Source of the DNA: Planctomycetes bacterium MalM25
Lineage (GTDB): Bacteria > Planctomycetota > Planctomycetia > Pirellulales > Lacipirellulaceae
DNA: 64,000 bases
Direction: 5' to 3'
Assembly: GCA_007745835.1 (NCBI GenBank)
Contig: CP036424.1
Span: forward strand, 1,139,001 to 1,203,000
Numbering within the stretch: the first letter of the stretch is position 1; each line of letters starts with the position of its first letter. Both the position numbers and the translations under genes were made by a program. Under the pieces are notes generated by a model, which did no database searches, was not told the origin of the DNA, and saw only the letters and a program-made list of their open reading frames with translations. Shown piece after piece: positions 25,500 through 35,455 of this stretch.

Positions 25500-25533
25500 A
25501 AAAAGAATGGCGGGCCGTCACCGGCCCGCCATT
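25500..25533 (-). terminator. Rho-independent terminator of the HU-like gene
   Basis: AATGGCGGGCC (25506-25516) and GGCCCGCCATT (25523-25533) form a perfect 11-bp stem with a 6-nt loop. On the minus strand the stem is followed by C and then TTTTT (25504-25500). It lies 29 nt past the stop of the HU-like gene and just before trmL, so it should separate the two. Confidence 0.88.
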
Positions 25534-25561
25534 CGTGCGTGGGGTCAGGATGATCGTGGGA

Positions 25562-25885
25562 TCAACCGACCATGTCCTTGAGCTTCTTCAGCGGGCGGAC
25601 CTTCACGACGGTCTTCGCGGGCTTCGCCTTGAAGATGGTCGGCTCACCCGTGAACGGGTTGATGCCTTCGCGTTCCTTGGTGGCCGGCTTGTGCTGCAGG
25701 GTGATCTTGCAGAGGCCGGGGAGCGAGAACATCTTCGGGGCGCCGCGGCCGGTGAGGGCCTTCTCGATCTGGGCGTCCAGGGCGTCGAACACCTCGCCGA
25801 CCTGCTTCTTGGTCAGGCCGGTGGCGTCGGCGATGTTCGCGAAGATCTCGGTCTTGGTCGGCGGCTTGGGAGCGGCTTTCGCCAT
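25562..25885 (-). CDS. HU/IHF-family DNA-binding protein
   Basis: A 107-aa histone-like protein. The N-terminal helix pair (TKTEIFANIADATGLTKKQV) and the beta-arm region with INPFTGEPTIFKAKPAKT are typical, with the proline-bearing arm tip that intercalates into bent DNA. It is somewhat longer than the usual 90 residues because of a basic N-terminus (MAKAAPKPP) and a Lys-rich tail. The ATG at 25883-25885 has GGAGG 10 nt upstream, the best ribosome-binding site in the region. The 283 nt up to the next divergent gene should hold both promoters, but I could not define them. Confidence 0.94.
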   Translation of the reverse strand: MAKAAPKPPTKTEIFANIADATGLTKKQVGEVFDALDAQIEKALTGRGAPKMFSLPGLCKITLQHKPATKEREGINPFTGEPTIFKAKPAKTVVKVRPLKKLKDMVG

Positions 25886-26123
25886 AGTGGGATATCCTCC
25901 GGTCGTAACGATTAGCTCGTCGGCGAAAGCCTTAACGAGACGCTAGTAGGTGATAGCTTGGTCGGGCCGGCGGCGCGACGGGCGTGATTAAAACGAGGTC
26001 GTCCTCCGGGCCACAAGCGGGAAAAACGCGCCAATGCCGAGAAAAAAGGACCATCCGCCCCCGCCGGAGACGTCCCGACAAGCGTTACGACAGGTCGTTC
26101 CACCCAACCCGATGGGGCGACTG

Positions 26124-26153
26124 AATAACGCTTTGGTTCCACACCAAGTTATT
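26124..26153 (+). promoter_or_regulatory. Bulged palindrome just upstream of the 21-kb gene cluster
   Basis: AATAAC and TTGGT (26124-26129 and 26133-26137) are mirrored by ACCAA and GTTATT (26143-26153) around a TCCAC centre, with one 3-nt bulge. The element ends 15 nt before the first start codon of the cluster and is locally AT-rich in a GC-rich region. It could be an operator or an RNA hairpin near the ribosome-binding site. There is no independent support. Confidence 0.35.
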
Positions 26154-26168
26154 TGATACCATGCGTTT

Positions 26169-29100
26169 ATGGCGAATATGGGAATCCGCAGATCGAGGCC
26201 TTTGCCCCGCGCGCTGACTCAATCCCAAGGGCCTGCCAGGGTGGCCTTCAGGGGACCGATCTTTCTCTCGGTTTTTTCCGCACTTTTCGCCCTCACGAGC
26301 CCGTTGAAGGGGGCGGATACCCCCCCAGAGGCGTATAGCCGGCTCTTTTTCGCCCTCCAGCCGCCCCAGGATCGCGATAGCGAACGCTCCGTCGAGCTCA
26401 TCGAGGAGCTGCTCGAATCGGACCGATTCGGGGAGGCCGCCCCGCTGATCGACCGGGTTTTCGCCGCGGAGATCGACCACCTCGACTCGGCGGGGGAGAG
26501 CTTGCGCCGCCGGCTGCTCGAATCGGTACTCGGCATCGAGACCCGTGGCCGCGGGGTTATCCGTTCCATTCTGGAGGGGGTTTACCGGCGTCGATTGAGC
26601 GAGGCCACAAGTGCCGATCGACTCGAACGGATTGTCTCCCGCTACCCGCCCGAACTCTTCGGCGGCGGCGCCCTCAGCCTCTTGGCGCGCGAGCATGAGA
26701 AGGCGGGCGCTTACGCCAAAGCCGCAGCGGTTTGGCGTTACGCCGAGGAGGTCGCCAGGAGCGACAACCGCAACGCTCAAGCGGACCGCTACGCGGAGGC
26801 CGCAGTGGTTTCTGGCGTGCGTTCCAATCAGCTCGACGCGGACGCCTTGCCGGGTCGCTTGCGCGACGCGGTAGGCAGCGCACGCGACTCTTACAGCCGG
26901 CGACAAGCACCCGCTTCCTGGGTTGGGCCAGGTGGCGATCTGCGCCGTCGCGCCCGGGGCGGTGGGGCCGCGCCGTTGGGGTGGCCGGCGTGGCAGGCTT
27001 CGGTTGAGCCTTCCGCCCTGAACTCGTCCGACCGCCGCTACGCTTCGCCAACGGGTGGCCTCGTCGCCACGAGGGGGATGCTGCTCGCCCCGACGCCCAC
27101 CGGGTTGGTGGCGTTCTCCGCCGCCTCGGGCAAGCGGCTCTGGCGAGCGGGCGGGTCTTCGAACCGATCGGTGAAAGAACGCCTCTCAGCCTACGACCGC
27201 TCGCGGGGCGGCGTCGCCACCGACGGGCGCTTGGCATTCGTTGTGGAGCCGACCGCCCACACCGACGCCCGCCGGCGAGCAACCGACCGCGGCTTGCTGT
27301 TCACCGGCAGCCGCACGCGGACGATGCCCGCCAACGCCCTGGTCGCCTACGACTTGGCTCGCGAGGGCGTCCTCGCGTGGCGGTGGGACGGCGGCGCCGA
27401 TCCCGACGGATTCGGCAAGGCCGCCCTGCTCGGACCGCCCGCGGTCGCCGAGTCCCGCCTTTACGCCCTTGCCGAGATTGACCAGTCGGTCTGTGTCCTC
27501 ACGTTCGACACCGACCGCGGCGAGGTCCTGGCGAGCCAACCACTCGTCCGATGTGAACGGGGGTTCCCCCCCCATGCTTTGATGGTGGGGGTCACCCCAA
27601 CGGTTGGCCAGCGCCTCCTCTACTGCCCAACGGGCCGCGGTGCGGTGGCGGCGTACGACCCGTTGCTTCGGCGGTTGGAATGGGTCCACTACCTCGAAGT
27701 CGAGAAGGATCAGGCGACGCCCCGAAGACGCAACCTCTGGAACGGATTGGGACATCGCGGCCCCGACGAAGGAGAAGCCTGGAAGCATTGCCGCCTCCTG
27801 AAGCACGGTGACCGCCTCGTGGTGGTCTCGCCCGCGCTGGCGACACTCGAAGTGCTCGACGCGGCTTCGGGAGCCCTGCTCTGGCGCGAACCCCTCGAGA
27901 CCGGACGCTACTTGGCGGGGGTGGAAGGAGAGCGGGTTGTCACTCTGGAAGAATCCGCCGCGGTCGCCCGCGACCTCGATTCGGGCGATACGGTTTGGCG
28001 GGCGGAGTGGCCCGAGGGCGACACGCCGTCGGGCGAGGCGGTCTGGCTCGATTCGGGGTGCTTGGTCCCGCTTCGCTCGGGCGCCTTGGCCCATGTCGAT
28101 AACGGAGGCCTCAACCGGATCTCGCTGGATCGGAACCCCCTTGAACGTCCCGTCTCAACGGGAGGCCTGATTGTCCATCGTGGGAGTGTGTACTCACGAT
28201 CGCATGAGGAGATCGCCTGCTTCCGCCAGCCCCTCCGCGGGGCGGAGGCCAGCCCGTCTGATCTGGCTTTGCAGGACCTGATCGCCGGCGATCGGGAGGG
28301 AGCGGTTCGGCGCCTCCGCGAGGAGTTGGAGCAACGCCCCGGGGACAAGCGTCTCGCCGAACGCCTCGCCGCGGCGTCTCTCCTTGGTGGCGGCCTTGGC
28401 GTCGCCGAGGCGAAGGCTTTGCGTCGTCAGGTTTCGGGCCCCACGGCGACGGCCTACGCGGCCTACGCCCAACTCGAAGCCGCCCTCCGAGACGACGACC
28501 CCCAAGCGATCCACAAGTTATCGAGCGAGTTGCAGGCAGCGCCCTTGGCGGACGAATCGCTCGCAATCGAGCCCGGCTTGTGGGTGCGCGCCGACCGGCT
28601 CGCCGCAGAACGCGTGGGCCGCTTCGCCATAAAGCCCAGAGCGATTGAGCCCCCGGCCGAGGATCACGCGTCTTGGTCGCTGGTGCAGATCGAAGCCGCG
28701 AAGAGGCTCATCGAACAGGAGAAGGTCCCACGGCAGATCTCCAGCCGGCGCCGCGAGTCGGCGGGCACGTTTCAGCCGCTGCGATTCCCACCCGAAGCCC
28801 GGGGCGGGGCAACGCTCGGCGAGTGGGCCGTTGAGCTGCGCAACGGCGAGCCGACACGTTTGATCGCTCACAATCGCTGGGGCGAACGGGCGTTCAGTGC
28901 TCTGGCGCCTTCGAGCTCTTCGACACGGGGTCGGCGCCCGCGTCAAACCCTTGGCCTGCCGTCGGATGCTCTGTGGGGCGACTGGATCGCGTTGCGACTC
29001 GACGAAGGCTACGCGGTCTACCGGCACACGGAGTCGTCCCCGGATGGGGAGGCGGGCCTCGTCTGGACGAGCCCCTCGTTGAAGGACCACGGCGTCGGGC

Positions 29101-30215
29101 GGAGCGCCGCGCCCACGCTGCCGGAACAGCTCTTCGCCGCGGGGCCGTGGGGAGTGATCTCGGTGGCGGGGGATTCCGTGCGCTGCCGCGACCTGGCGAC
29201 AGGGCGGTTGCAATGGCGCCGACGCCTCGATGCCCTCGGCAACGAGACGCCCCGGTTACTGGTTTCGGGTGGCGATCTCTTGATCGCCGGAGCCGGCGGA
29301 AAGGGGACGCGTCTCTCGGCGGCGACCGGAGAGCTCCGACCCGGCCCGTGGAACCACCCGCCCCCGAAGAGTTGGCGTGCGAAGGCGGTCTCTCCGGGCG
29401 GGGCGACGCACCTGCTGGTCGAGAGTCGCGCCGCAGGAGGACGCGCGTATCGATTGGCTTCGGTCGATGCGCCCGACGTCCCGCTCTGGTCGTCGGCGCC
29501 CGGCGCGCCGGCACTCACCACCTCCACTCCAGAGGGCCTGTTCGCGTTGCTCGATGAGGACCACCGCTTCACGCTCGTCGATTTGAAGGAGGGGCGTGAG
29601 CGGTTTACGGTTTCGCTGGCGAGCGACGACGATCGCCCGGTGCGCGGTCTGCGGATCGAACAACAAGGGGACCGTCTGCTGGTCGAGGTCGACCGGACCA
29701 ACCAGATGATCGACCGCGCCGTGGGGGTGTCGGGCCTGGCGGGGCGGCCGATGCTGACGGGCGAGCTGCACTGCCTCGACCCGCGGTCGGGCGAACCCCT
29801 TTGGGCGGGGCCTGCGAAGATCGAAGCGCTCTCGCGTCTGCCGATCCCTTTTCGTTCGTCGCCGGTGCTGCTGTACGGGCGCCGCACCACTCCCGATAGC
29901 GAATCCCCGGACACCGAACCTCGGCTCTCCCTCGTGGTGGTCGACTTGGGAACCGGGGGGACGCGGTACCGGGATCACGCGATCCCGGCGGGCGATCCGG
30001 CGCGCCCCACGACGCGTTTCCGGGTCCAACGCGAAGCGGGAGGACGCCTGCTCATCCGCGCGGGGCGGATGTGGCTCCGTTTGAGCCCCACGGACCGTCC
30101 GGCCCCCCCCCGGCCGCCGATGCTGGCCCGCGTGGAGGACCCCGCCAGCTCGCAACCCAAGGACGTGGGACGCAGCGTCGAGCGGCTATTCAACTCGTTT
30201 TGGGACGACCCCTGA
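26169..30215 (+). CDS. Giant exported PQQ-like beta-propeller protein, first gene of the MoxR cluster
   Basis: A 1348-aa protein. An N-terminal hydrophobic segment (about 29-50, GPIFLSVFSALFALTSPLKG) suggests export or anchoring. Helical, repeat-like sequence covers about 55-260. Then come many PQQ-type blades with the LDAASG--LW pattern (FSAASGKRLWRAGG, VLDAASGALLWREP and CLDPRSGEPLWAGP). A helical, TPR-like insert (REELEQRPGDKRLAERLAAA) separates two groups of blades, so there may be two propellers. It probably acts as an extracytoplasmic scaffold. The ATG at 26169 has no obvious ribosome-binding site. The following gene begins 41 nt downstream. Confidence 0.85.
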   Translation: MANMGIRRSRPLPRALTQSQGPARVAFRGPIFLSVFSALFALTSPLKGADTPPEAYSRLFFALQPPQDRDSERSVELIEELLESDRFGEAAPLIDRVFAAEIDHLDSAGESLRRRLLESVLGIETRGRGVIRSILEGVYRRRLSEATSADRLERIVSRYPPELFGGGALSLLAREHEKAGAYAKAAAVWRYAEEVARSDNRNAQADRYAEAAVVSGVRSNQLDADALPGRLRDAVGSARDSYSRRQAPASWVGPGGDLRRRARGGGAAPLGWPAWQASVEPSALNSSDRRYASPTGGLVATRGMLLAPTPTGLVAFSAASGKRLWRAGGSSNRSVKERLSAYDRSRGGVATDGRLAFVVEPTAHTDARRRATDRGLLFTGSRTRTMPANALVAYDLAREGVLAWRWDGGADPDGFGKAALLGPPAVAESRLYALAEIDQSVCVLTFDTDRGEVLASQPLVRCERGFPPHALMVGVTPTVGQRLLYCPTGRGAVAAYDPLLRRLEWVHYLEVEKDQATPRRRNLWNGLGHRGPDEGEAWKHCRLLKHGDRLVVVSPALATLEVLDAASGALLWREPLETGRYLAGVEGERVVTLEESAAVARDLDSGDTVWRAEWPEGDTPSGEAVWLDSGCLVPLRSGALAHVDNGGLNRISLDRNPLERPVSTGGLIVHRGSVYSRSHEEIACFRQPLRGAEASPSDLALQDLIAGDREGAVRRLREELEQRPGDKRLAERLAAASLLGGGLGVAEAKALRRQVSGPTATAYAAYAQLEAALRDDDPQAIHKLSSELQAAPLADESLAIEPGLWVRADRLAAERVGRFAIKPRAIEPPAEDHASWSLVQIEAAKRLIEQEKVPRQISSRRRESAGTFQPLRFPPEARGGATLGEWAVELRNGEPTRLIAHNRWGERAFSALAPSSSSTRGRRPRQTLGLPSDALWGDWIALRLDEGYAVYRHTESSPDGEAGLVWTSPSLKDHGVGRSAAPTLPEQLFAAGPWGVISVAGDSVRCRDLATGRLQWRRRLDALGNETPRLLVSGGDLLIAGAGGKGTRLSAATGELRPGPWNHPPPKSWRAKAVSPGGATHLLVESRAAGGRAYRLASVDAPDVPLWSSAPGAPALTTSTPEGLFALLDEDHRFTLVDLKEGRERFTVSLASDDDRPVRGLRIEQQGDRLLVEVDRTNQMIDRAVGVSGLAGRPMLTGELHCLDPRSGEPLWAGPAKIEALSRLPIPFRSSPVLLYGRRTTPDSESPDTEPRLSLVVVDLGTGGTRYRDHAIPAGDPARPTTRFRVQREAGGRLLIRAGRMWLRLSPTDRPAPPRPPMLARVEDPASSQPKDVGRSVERLFNSFWDDP

Positions 30216-30256
30216 CGAGCCCTCGACGGACATCTCGGCTAGGATGGAGGAGTAAT

Positions 30257-31282
30257 ATGAGAGCCACTCGAAGGATCGCCGCCACGCTCGTCTGCTTGCT
30301 CAGCGCTGCGTCCGTCCAGGCAGCCGACGCCGATCGGGTCACCGCCGGGGGCTTGCGGTGGCTCGCCGAGTCGCAGAGCCGCCTCGGTTCGTGGGACGCG
30401 GACGGGCGTTACCCGGCGGCGATGACGGCGCTGGCCGGGCTCGCCCTGTTGGCCGAAGGCTCCACGCCCCGCGGCGGCGCTTACTCGCCTGAGCTCCGCA
30501 AAGCGGTCGACTACTTGCTGGCGCAGGCCCGCCCCAACGGGCTGATCGGCGACCCGCTGCGTGACGATCGCTACACCTACGGTCACGGGTTCGGCATGCT
30601 GTTCTTGTCGCAGGTCCTCGGTGAAGAAGAGGATGCTCGCCGCCGCGAGGAGCTGATCCGCGTGCTCACCGCCGCGGTCGATTTCACCGGCAAGGCGCAG
30701 ACCGCCGCGGGCGGTTGGGGGTACGTGAGCGCCCGAGACGGCAACGGTTTCGACGAGGGCTCGACCACCGTCACCCAGGTCCAGGGATTGCGAGGTTGCC
30801 GCAACGCGGGAATCCCGGTGCCGAAGAAAGTGATCGACCGGGCGGTGGCCTACATCCACGGCTGCACGCTCAAGGACGGCGGCGTGCAGTACAGCACCAA
30901 GGGGGGCAACGGCCGCCCCGCTATCACTGCCGCGGCGATCGCTTGCCTCTACGAGGCGGGGCAATACGACGACAACTACGTACCGCGCATGAAGGCGTAC
31001 TGCCGGTTGCGGCTCACCGGCGAGGACGCGAGCGGTCACGGCCACTGGCACTACGCGAACTTCTATTATTCCCAGGTCCAGTACCGGGAAGGCGCCGACG
31101 AGTGGGACGCCTACCGCGCCCGGGTTTACCCCAAGCTGATCGCCGACGCCCGGCCCGTCGAGACGCCCCGCGGCCCCGGCTACCAATGGACGCAGGGCTA
31201 CATCGGTCCGGTCTACACCACAGCGCTCAACTTGGTCATGCTGCAGCTCGACGGCGGCAGCTTGCCGATTTACCAGAGATAG
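30257..31282 (+). CDS. Exported (alpha/alpha)6-toroid protein (prenyltransferase/squalene-oxidase repeat type)
   Basis: A 341-aa protein starting with a signal peptide (about 1-22, ending ASVQAAD). It is built of toroid repeats of the terpene-cyclase/prenyltransferase fold: GSWDADGRYPAAMTALAGLA, GGWGYVSARDGNGFDEGST and GGVQYSTKGGNGRPAITAAA. The acidic catalytic motif of squalene-hopene cyclases is not seen, so a binding rather than cyclase role is likely. The ATG at 30257 is preceded by GGAGGAG, an excellent ribosome-binding site. It lies 24 nt before the MoxR gene. Confidence 0.86.
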   Translation: MRATRRIAATLVCLLSAASVQAADADRVTAGGLRWLAESQSRLGSWDADGRYPAAMTALAGLALLAEGSTPRGGAYSPELRKAVDYLLAQARPNGLIGDPLRDDRYTYGHGFGMLFLSQVLGEEEDARRREELIRVLTAAVDFTGKAQTAAGGWGYVSARDGNGFDEGSTTVTQVQGLRGCRNAGIPVPKKVIDRAVAYIHGCTLKDGGVQYSTKGGNGRPAITAAAIACLYEAGQYDDNYVPRMKAYCRLRLTGEDASGHGHWHYANFYYSQVQYREGADEWDAYRARVYPKLIADARPVETPRGPGYQWTQGYIGPVYTTALNLVMLQLDGGSLPIYQR

Positions 31283-31306
31283 AGCGCCCCACGCTCCGGA
31301 GACAGT

Positions 31307-32353
31307 GTGTCGAACGAAGAACCCTCGGCGACCGACGTGACCCGATTGCGGGACACGGCCGCACGCATCCGCGAGCAGCTCGCGCGACGCATTGTTGGCC
31401 AAGACAACGTGATCGACCTGCTGATGATCGCGCTGTTTTGCCAGGGGCACTGCCTCCTGGAGGGGGCGCCCGGGCTGGCGAAGACGCTGCTGGTGAGCAC
31501 GCTCGCCAAGTCGCTCGGGCTCTCGTACAACCGCATCCAATTCACGCCCGATCTGATGCCGGCCGACATCCTCGGCACCGAGATCATCGAGGAGGACCGC
31601 GCCACGGGACGCCGTGACCTGCGATTCCTCGCCGGGCCGATCTTCGCGCAGGTGATCCTCGCCGACGAGATCAACCGGACCCCGCCGAAGACCCAGGCCG
31701 CCCTGCTCGAGGCGATGCAGGAACGCCAGGTCACCGTCGGCGGAGACCGTCGCGAGATCGATCGCCCCTTCTTCGTGCTGGCGACTCAGAACCCGCTCGA
31801 GCAGGAGGGGACCTACCCGCTCCCCGAGGCGCAGCAAGACCGTTTCATGTTCAAGACGCTCGTCCGCTACCCGACCTTCGAGGAAGAAATCGAGGTCGCT
31901 CGACGCACGACCGGCGGCGCCACGGGCGAGGTCGAGCCGGTCACCTCGGTTGACGAGATCGTCGAGCTGCAGCAGCTCGTGCGAACGACCCCGATCGGCG
32001 ACGAGTTGGTGCGTTACGCGGTCGCCCTGGTGCGTGGCTCGCGTGTCGGCGAGCCCGACGCGGCTCCCGACGCCGCGGGCCGACTCGCCTGGGGGGCCGG
32101 CCCGCGCGCCGTGCAGTTCCTCATCCTCGGGGCGAAGACCCGCGCGCTGATGGACGGACGGCCGTGCGTGGCGATCGAAGACCTCCAAGCCTTGGCTAAG
32201 CCCGTGCTGAGGCACCGCCTTGTGCTGAACTTCCAGAGCGAGAGCGAGGGCCTCTCCCCCGACGACGTGATCGACAACTTGCTGTCCGCCACCCCCACAC
32301 GCGATGAGAGCCTCCGGAATGACCTCCGCTTCCGCGGAGTCCTCGCCGGCTGA
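31307..32353 (+). CDS. MoxR-type AAA+ ATPase
   Basis: A 348-aa MoxR ATPase. Walker A is GAPGLAKT, Walker B is [13 protein letters not shown], and sensor 1 is [20 protein letters not shown], all strongly typical. MoxR proteins act as chaperone-like ATPases together with VWA-domain partners, and those are encoded immediately downstream. The GTG start at 31307 matches family length. Its 3' end overlaps the DUF58 gene by about 50 nt in another frame, so the two are translationally coupled. Confidence 0.96.
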   Translation: MSNEEPSATDVTRLRDTAARIREQLARRIVGQDNVIDLLMIALFCQGHCLLEGAPGLAKTLLVSTLAKSLGLSYNRIQFTPDLMPADILGTEIIEEDRATGRRDLRFLAGPIFAQVILADEINRTPPKTQAALLEAMQERQVTVGGDRREIDRPFFVLATQNPLEQEGTYPLPEAQQDRFMFKTLVRYPTFEEEIEVARRTTGGATGEVEPVTSVDEIVELQQLVRTTPIGDELVRYAVALVRGSRVGEPDAAPDAAGRLAWGAGPRAVQFLILGAKTRALMDGRPCVAIEDLQALAKPVLRHRLVLNFQSESEGLSPDDVIDNLLSATPTRDESLRNDLRFRGVLAG

Positions 32354-33278
32354 GGGCGGCGCGGGCAAGTCGAGCGAGTCGCTCCCCGAGGTGCTCAAGC
32401 GTGTCGGTCGGCTCGAAGTCCGCGCAGCGCGGGTGGTCGATGGCTTCCTCAACGGCCGGCACAAGAGCCCGTACCTCGGCCGCTCGCTCGAGTTCCGCGA
32501 GCACCGCCAGTACGCCGCTGGCGACGACCTCAGGCACGTCGATTGGAAGGCGTGGGGCCGGCAAGACCGGCTCTTCGTCAAGCAGTACGAGGAAGAGACC
32601 AACCTCCGTGCGACGCTCTTGGTCGACTGCTCAGCCAGCATGGCGTTCCGTGGCGAGCGCGACGCGATGAGCAAGCACGAGTACGCGGCGACCGCCGCTT
32701 GCGCGCTCACCCACCTGCTCACGGTGCAACACGACGCGGTCGCCTGCCGGGCGTTCGCCGACGGGATCCTCGCCGAGGTCCCGCACCGCAGCGGTCACAG
32801 CCAAGTGACCGCGATCGCCGAGATGCTCGAGTCGGGTCTCGACACCCCCGGCGAGGGGGCGAGGACCGACCTCGCGGCGCTGCTCCGATCGACCGCCGAT
32901 GCGATCCCACGCCGCGGGATCGTTGTGCTCCTTTCGGACTTGCTGTGTCCGGTCGAGCCCCTCGACGAGGGGCTGCGGCGGCTCACCTCCAAGGGGATCG
33001 ATCCGATCGTCTTGCAAACGCTGGCCGACGACGAAATCGATTTCCCGCTGGAGGGGGCGACACGTTTCGTCGGGCTCGAGGGGGGCGTCGAACTCGACGC
33101 CAACCCGCGCGCGCTGCGCCGCGAGTACCTCGCCGCGCTGACCGAGCACCGGCGGCGGGTCGAGGCGGCTTGCGGGCGCCACGGCGCCGACTACCGCCTG
33201 GTGCGCACCAGCGAGCCGCTCGAGACGGTGCTCGTTGCGCTGCTCGCCGGGCGAGAGAGGAGGTCACGCCGACGGTGA
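32304..33278 (+). CDS. DUF58 domain protein
   Basis: A 324-aa DUF58 protein. The signature [20 protein letters not shown] followed by [19 protein letters not shown] is complete, and a VWA-like fold follows with [11 protein letters not shown] (a DxSxS metal site) and [13 protein letters not shown]58 proteins are the standard cytoplasmic partner of MoxR ATPases. Two starts are possible: ATG at 32304 and ATG at 32319. Both lie inside the MoxR gene, and neither has a strong ribosome-binding site. The stop overlaps the next start by 4 nt (GTGA). Confidence 0.95.
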   Translation: MRASGMTSASAESSPAEGGAGKSSESLPEVLKRVGRLEVRAARVVDGFLNGRHKSPYLGRSLEFREHRQYAAGDDLRHVDWKAWGRQDRLFVKQYEEETNLRATLLVDCSASMAFRGERDAMSKHEYAATAACALTHLLTVQHDAVACRAFADGILAEVPHRSGHSQVTAIAEMLESGLDTPGEGARTDLAALLRSTADAIPRRGIVVLLSDLLCPVEPLDEGLRRLTSKGIDPIVLQTLADDEIDFPLEGATRFVGLEGGVELDANPRALRREYLAALTEHRRRVEAACGRHGADYRLVRTSEPLETVLVALLAGRERRSRRR

Positions 33279-35455
33279 CCTTCACCTTCCCAACCCTGGC
33301 GATCGCCGGAGTGGCGCTGGCCGGTCTGCCGATCGTGATCCACCTGCTCAACCTCCGCCGCCGGCGTGTGGTCCCTTGGGCGGCGATGGATTTCCTCTTG
33401 CAGAGCGACCGCAAGAACCGCACCTGGGTGCGCCTCAGCGAGTGGCTCTTGCTGGCCGCCCGCGTGCTGGCGATCGCCGCGGTCGGCGTGCTGGCGGCGA
33501 CCCCCCTCACGGCGGACCTGCTCGGGGACCTGTTCGGCGGTGAGCCGACGCATCACTTCGTGCTCTTGGACGACACGTGCAGCATGCAAAGGGGCGGGTC
33601 CAACACGACGGCTTGGGACGAGGCGACCGCCGCTCTGCAAAGGCTCGCCGATCGGGCCGAAGCGAATCGCGACACGGTGACGGTTGTTCGCTACACCGAC
33701 CCGCGAACGGGCGCCCCGCCGGCGCCGATCGCCGGAGGCGACCCCGGCCTCCAGAGCGACCCCGTGAGTTGGAACGCAACCGACGCGACAATCGACGCCC
33801 CGCAGCGGCTCGCCGAGTTCAACGCCAGGGTCGCATCCGCGGAGACCGCCTCGAAACTTGCTTATGTCTTCTCCGATTTCGCCAGCCGAGATCACGCGGA
33901 CCGCGAAGCCTGGTCCGGCGCTGTCCGCTCGCTCAGCGCGACGGCGGACGAAGCGGTGCTCGTTGCGTGCGGCGAACCGGCTTCCGGGAACCTGGCGATT
34001 TCGCGTTTGGCGCTCGCGCCCGGGCCGCTCGCCGCGGGGGTCGAGACCCGTTTGGAAATCGAAGTGGTCAACCACGCCGACGAGCCGGCCCCGCCGGTCG
34101 CCTTAACGCTCCATCGCAACGGGCGTCCGCTCACGGCGATCGAGGTTGGACCGTTCGAGCCCGGGGGACGCCGCGCTGTCGAGGCTCCCATCTCGTGGGC
34201 GGGCGTCGGCTTGCACGTTGTCGAAGCGAGCCTGCCCGCGGACCGTTTGACCGCCGACAACCACCGTTGGATCGCGGTCGAAGCGCCCGCTGCCCAGAAG
34301 GTGCTGTTGGTCGATGACAGCGAAGCGGGCGTCGAAGCGAGGGTCTTCGCGGCCGCGTTGCGCCCGCTCGGGAGGACCCGCAGCGGCTGGGCCCCGGAGC
34401 GGGCGTCCGACCTCTCTGAGGAGGCCCTTCAAGACGCGGCGGCGGTCTTCGTGCTGGACGTAGAGCGGCTCGTCTCGGCCGACGTCCGCCGGCTCCGTGA
34501 GTACGTCGTGCAGGGGGGCGGCTTGCTGATGGCGTGCGGGCCACGGACCGACCCGAAGTGGTTCAACCGTGCGATCGCGGGCGGCGGCCTGGGGGGCGCC
34601 AAGCCGCTTGCGCCCTGGCGGTTGGGGCCGCCCGTCTCCGCCCCGCCGCCCCCGGCCGGGGAGTCGATGCTCACGGTTGCTGAGCACCCCGTGGTGCGTG
34701 TCTTCGCCGGCGACCAGAACGGCTTCTTGTCGTTGGTGCGCACCGCGGTCCGCCGGCGGCTGCGCCAAGACGACTCGCCGCGTCTGCGCAAGGTCTCCAC
34801 CGACCCGGAGCCCGGCTACGAGACCCTCGTCGCCTACGCCGACGGCAAGCCGTTGCTGATGGAGAGCCGCTACGGCGAAGGGCGAGTGATCGGGCTGCTC
34901 ACCACGGCCGCGACAGGCGCCGAGGGAGCCGAGCCGTGGAGCAATCTGGCGACGCTGCCGGTCTTCCCCGTACTGGCGAACGACTTGGCGGGGTGGCTCG
35001 CGCAGGGGAGATTGGAGCCGCCCCGCGAAACGATCGGCGACCCGGTAGCGAAGGAATCGACCAGCCGGGCGACGCTGCGGCGTTGGGACGACTCGGGTGA
35101 TTTCCTCGTGTCGCCCGGGTTGGGTGAACGCGCGCCGCTTGCCCCCCCCACGCCGGGCGTCTACCGCCGCACGCTCGCCGGCGTGAGCGACGCCCCGTTC
35201 GACGCGGCGGTTGCGGCTTCCGAGAGCGACCTGGCGAGCCCCACGCTCTCCGCCCTGCAAACACGGTGGAACGGGGTCGCCCGGGTCGGCCGTGCTCGCG
35301 ACCTCTTCCGCGAGGAGGCGGCTCCAAGCAGCCGCGTCCCCTTGCACCTCGCCGCGGCCACTCTGTTGGCGTTGCTCGCCCTCGAACGCTGGCTCGCTTA
35401 CCGCAACAGCTACGTGTCGGCCGCGGCGCCGCGAGCGGGGGAGGGGCGCCGATGA
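33275..35455 (+). CDS. BatA-like VWA membrane protein
   Basis: A 726-aa membrane protein. It begins with the aerotolerance/BatA-type N-terminal segment (PTLAIAGVALAGLPIVIHLL followed by LRRRRVVPWAAMDFL), has a second helix (LLLAARVLAIAAVGVLAA), a VWA-like domain with HFVLLDDTCSMQRGG, a beta-rich middle, a class I amidotransferase-like segment (AAVFVLDVERLVSADVRRL, then VQGGGLLMACGPR) and a C-terminal helix (LAAATLLALLALERWLAYR). The start is GTG at 33275 with GGAGG 11 nt upstream, overlapping the DUF58 stop. It overlaps the next gene by ATGA. Confidence 0.92.
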   Translation: MTFTFPTLAIAGVALAGLPIVIHLLNLRRRRVVPWAAMDFLLQSDRKNRTWVRLSEWLLLAARVLAIAAVGVLAATPLTADLLGDLFGGEPTHHFVLLDDTCSMQRGGSNTTAWDEATAALQRLADRAEANRDTVTVVRYTDPRTGAPPAPIAGGDPGLQSDPVSWNATDATIDAPQRLAEFNARVASAETASKLAYVFSDFASRDHADREAWSGAVRSLSATADEAVLVACGEPASGNLAISRLALAPGPLAAGVETRLEIEVVNHADEPAPPVALTLHRNGRPLTAIEVGPFEPGGRRAVEAPISWAGVGLHVVEASLPADRLTADNHRWIAVEAPAAQKVLLVDDSEAGVEARVFAAALRPLGRTRSGWAPERASDLSEEALQDAAAVFVLDVERLVSADVRRLREYVVQGGGLLMACGPRTDPKWFNRAIAGGGLGGAKPLAPWRLGPPVSAPPPPAGESMLTVAEHPVVRVFAGDQNGFLSLVRTAVRRRLRQDDSPRLRKVSTDPEPGYETLVAYADGKPLLMESRYGEGRVIGLLTTAATGAEGAEPWSNLATLPVFPVLANDLAGWLAQGRLEPPRETIGDPVAKESTSRATLRRWDDSGDFLVSPGLGERAPLAPPTPGVYRRTLAGVSDAPFDAAVAASESDLASPTLSALQTRWNGVARVGRARDLFREEAAPSSRVPLHLAAATLLALLALERWLAYRNSYVSAAAPRAGEGRR

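Noticed and set aside
30239-32722. An 827-codon frame on the minus strand antisense to the toroid, MoxR and DUF58 genes
   Set aside because: It is a high-GC antisense shadow. The plus strand encodes well-conserved MoxR and DUF58 proteins here, and the antisense translation shows no family features.
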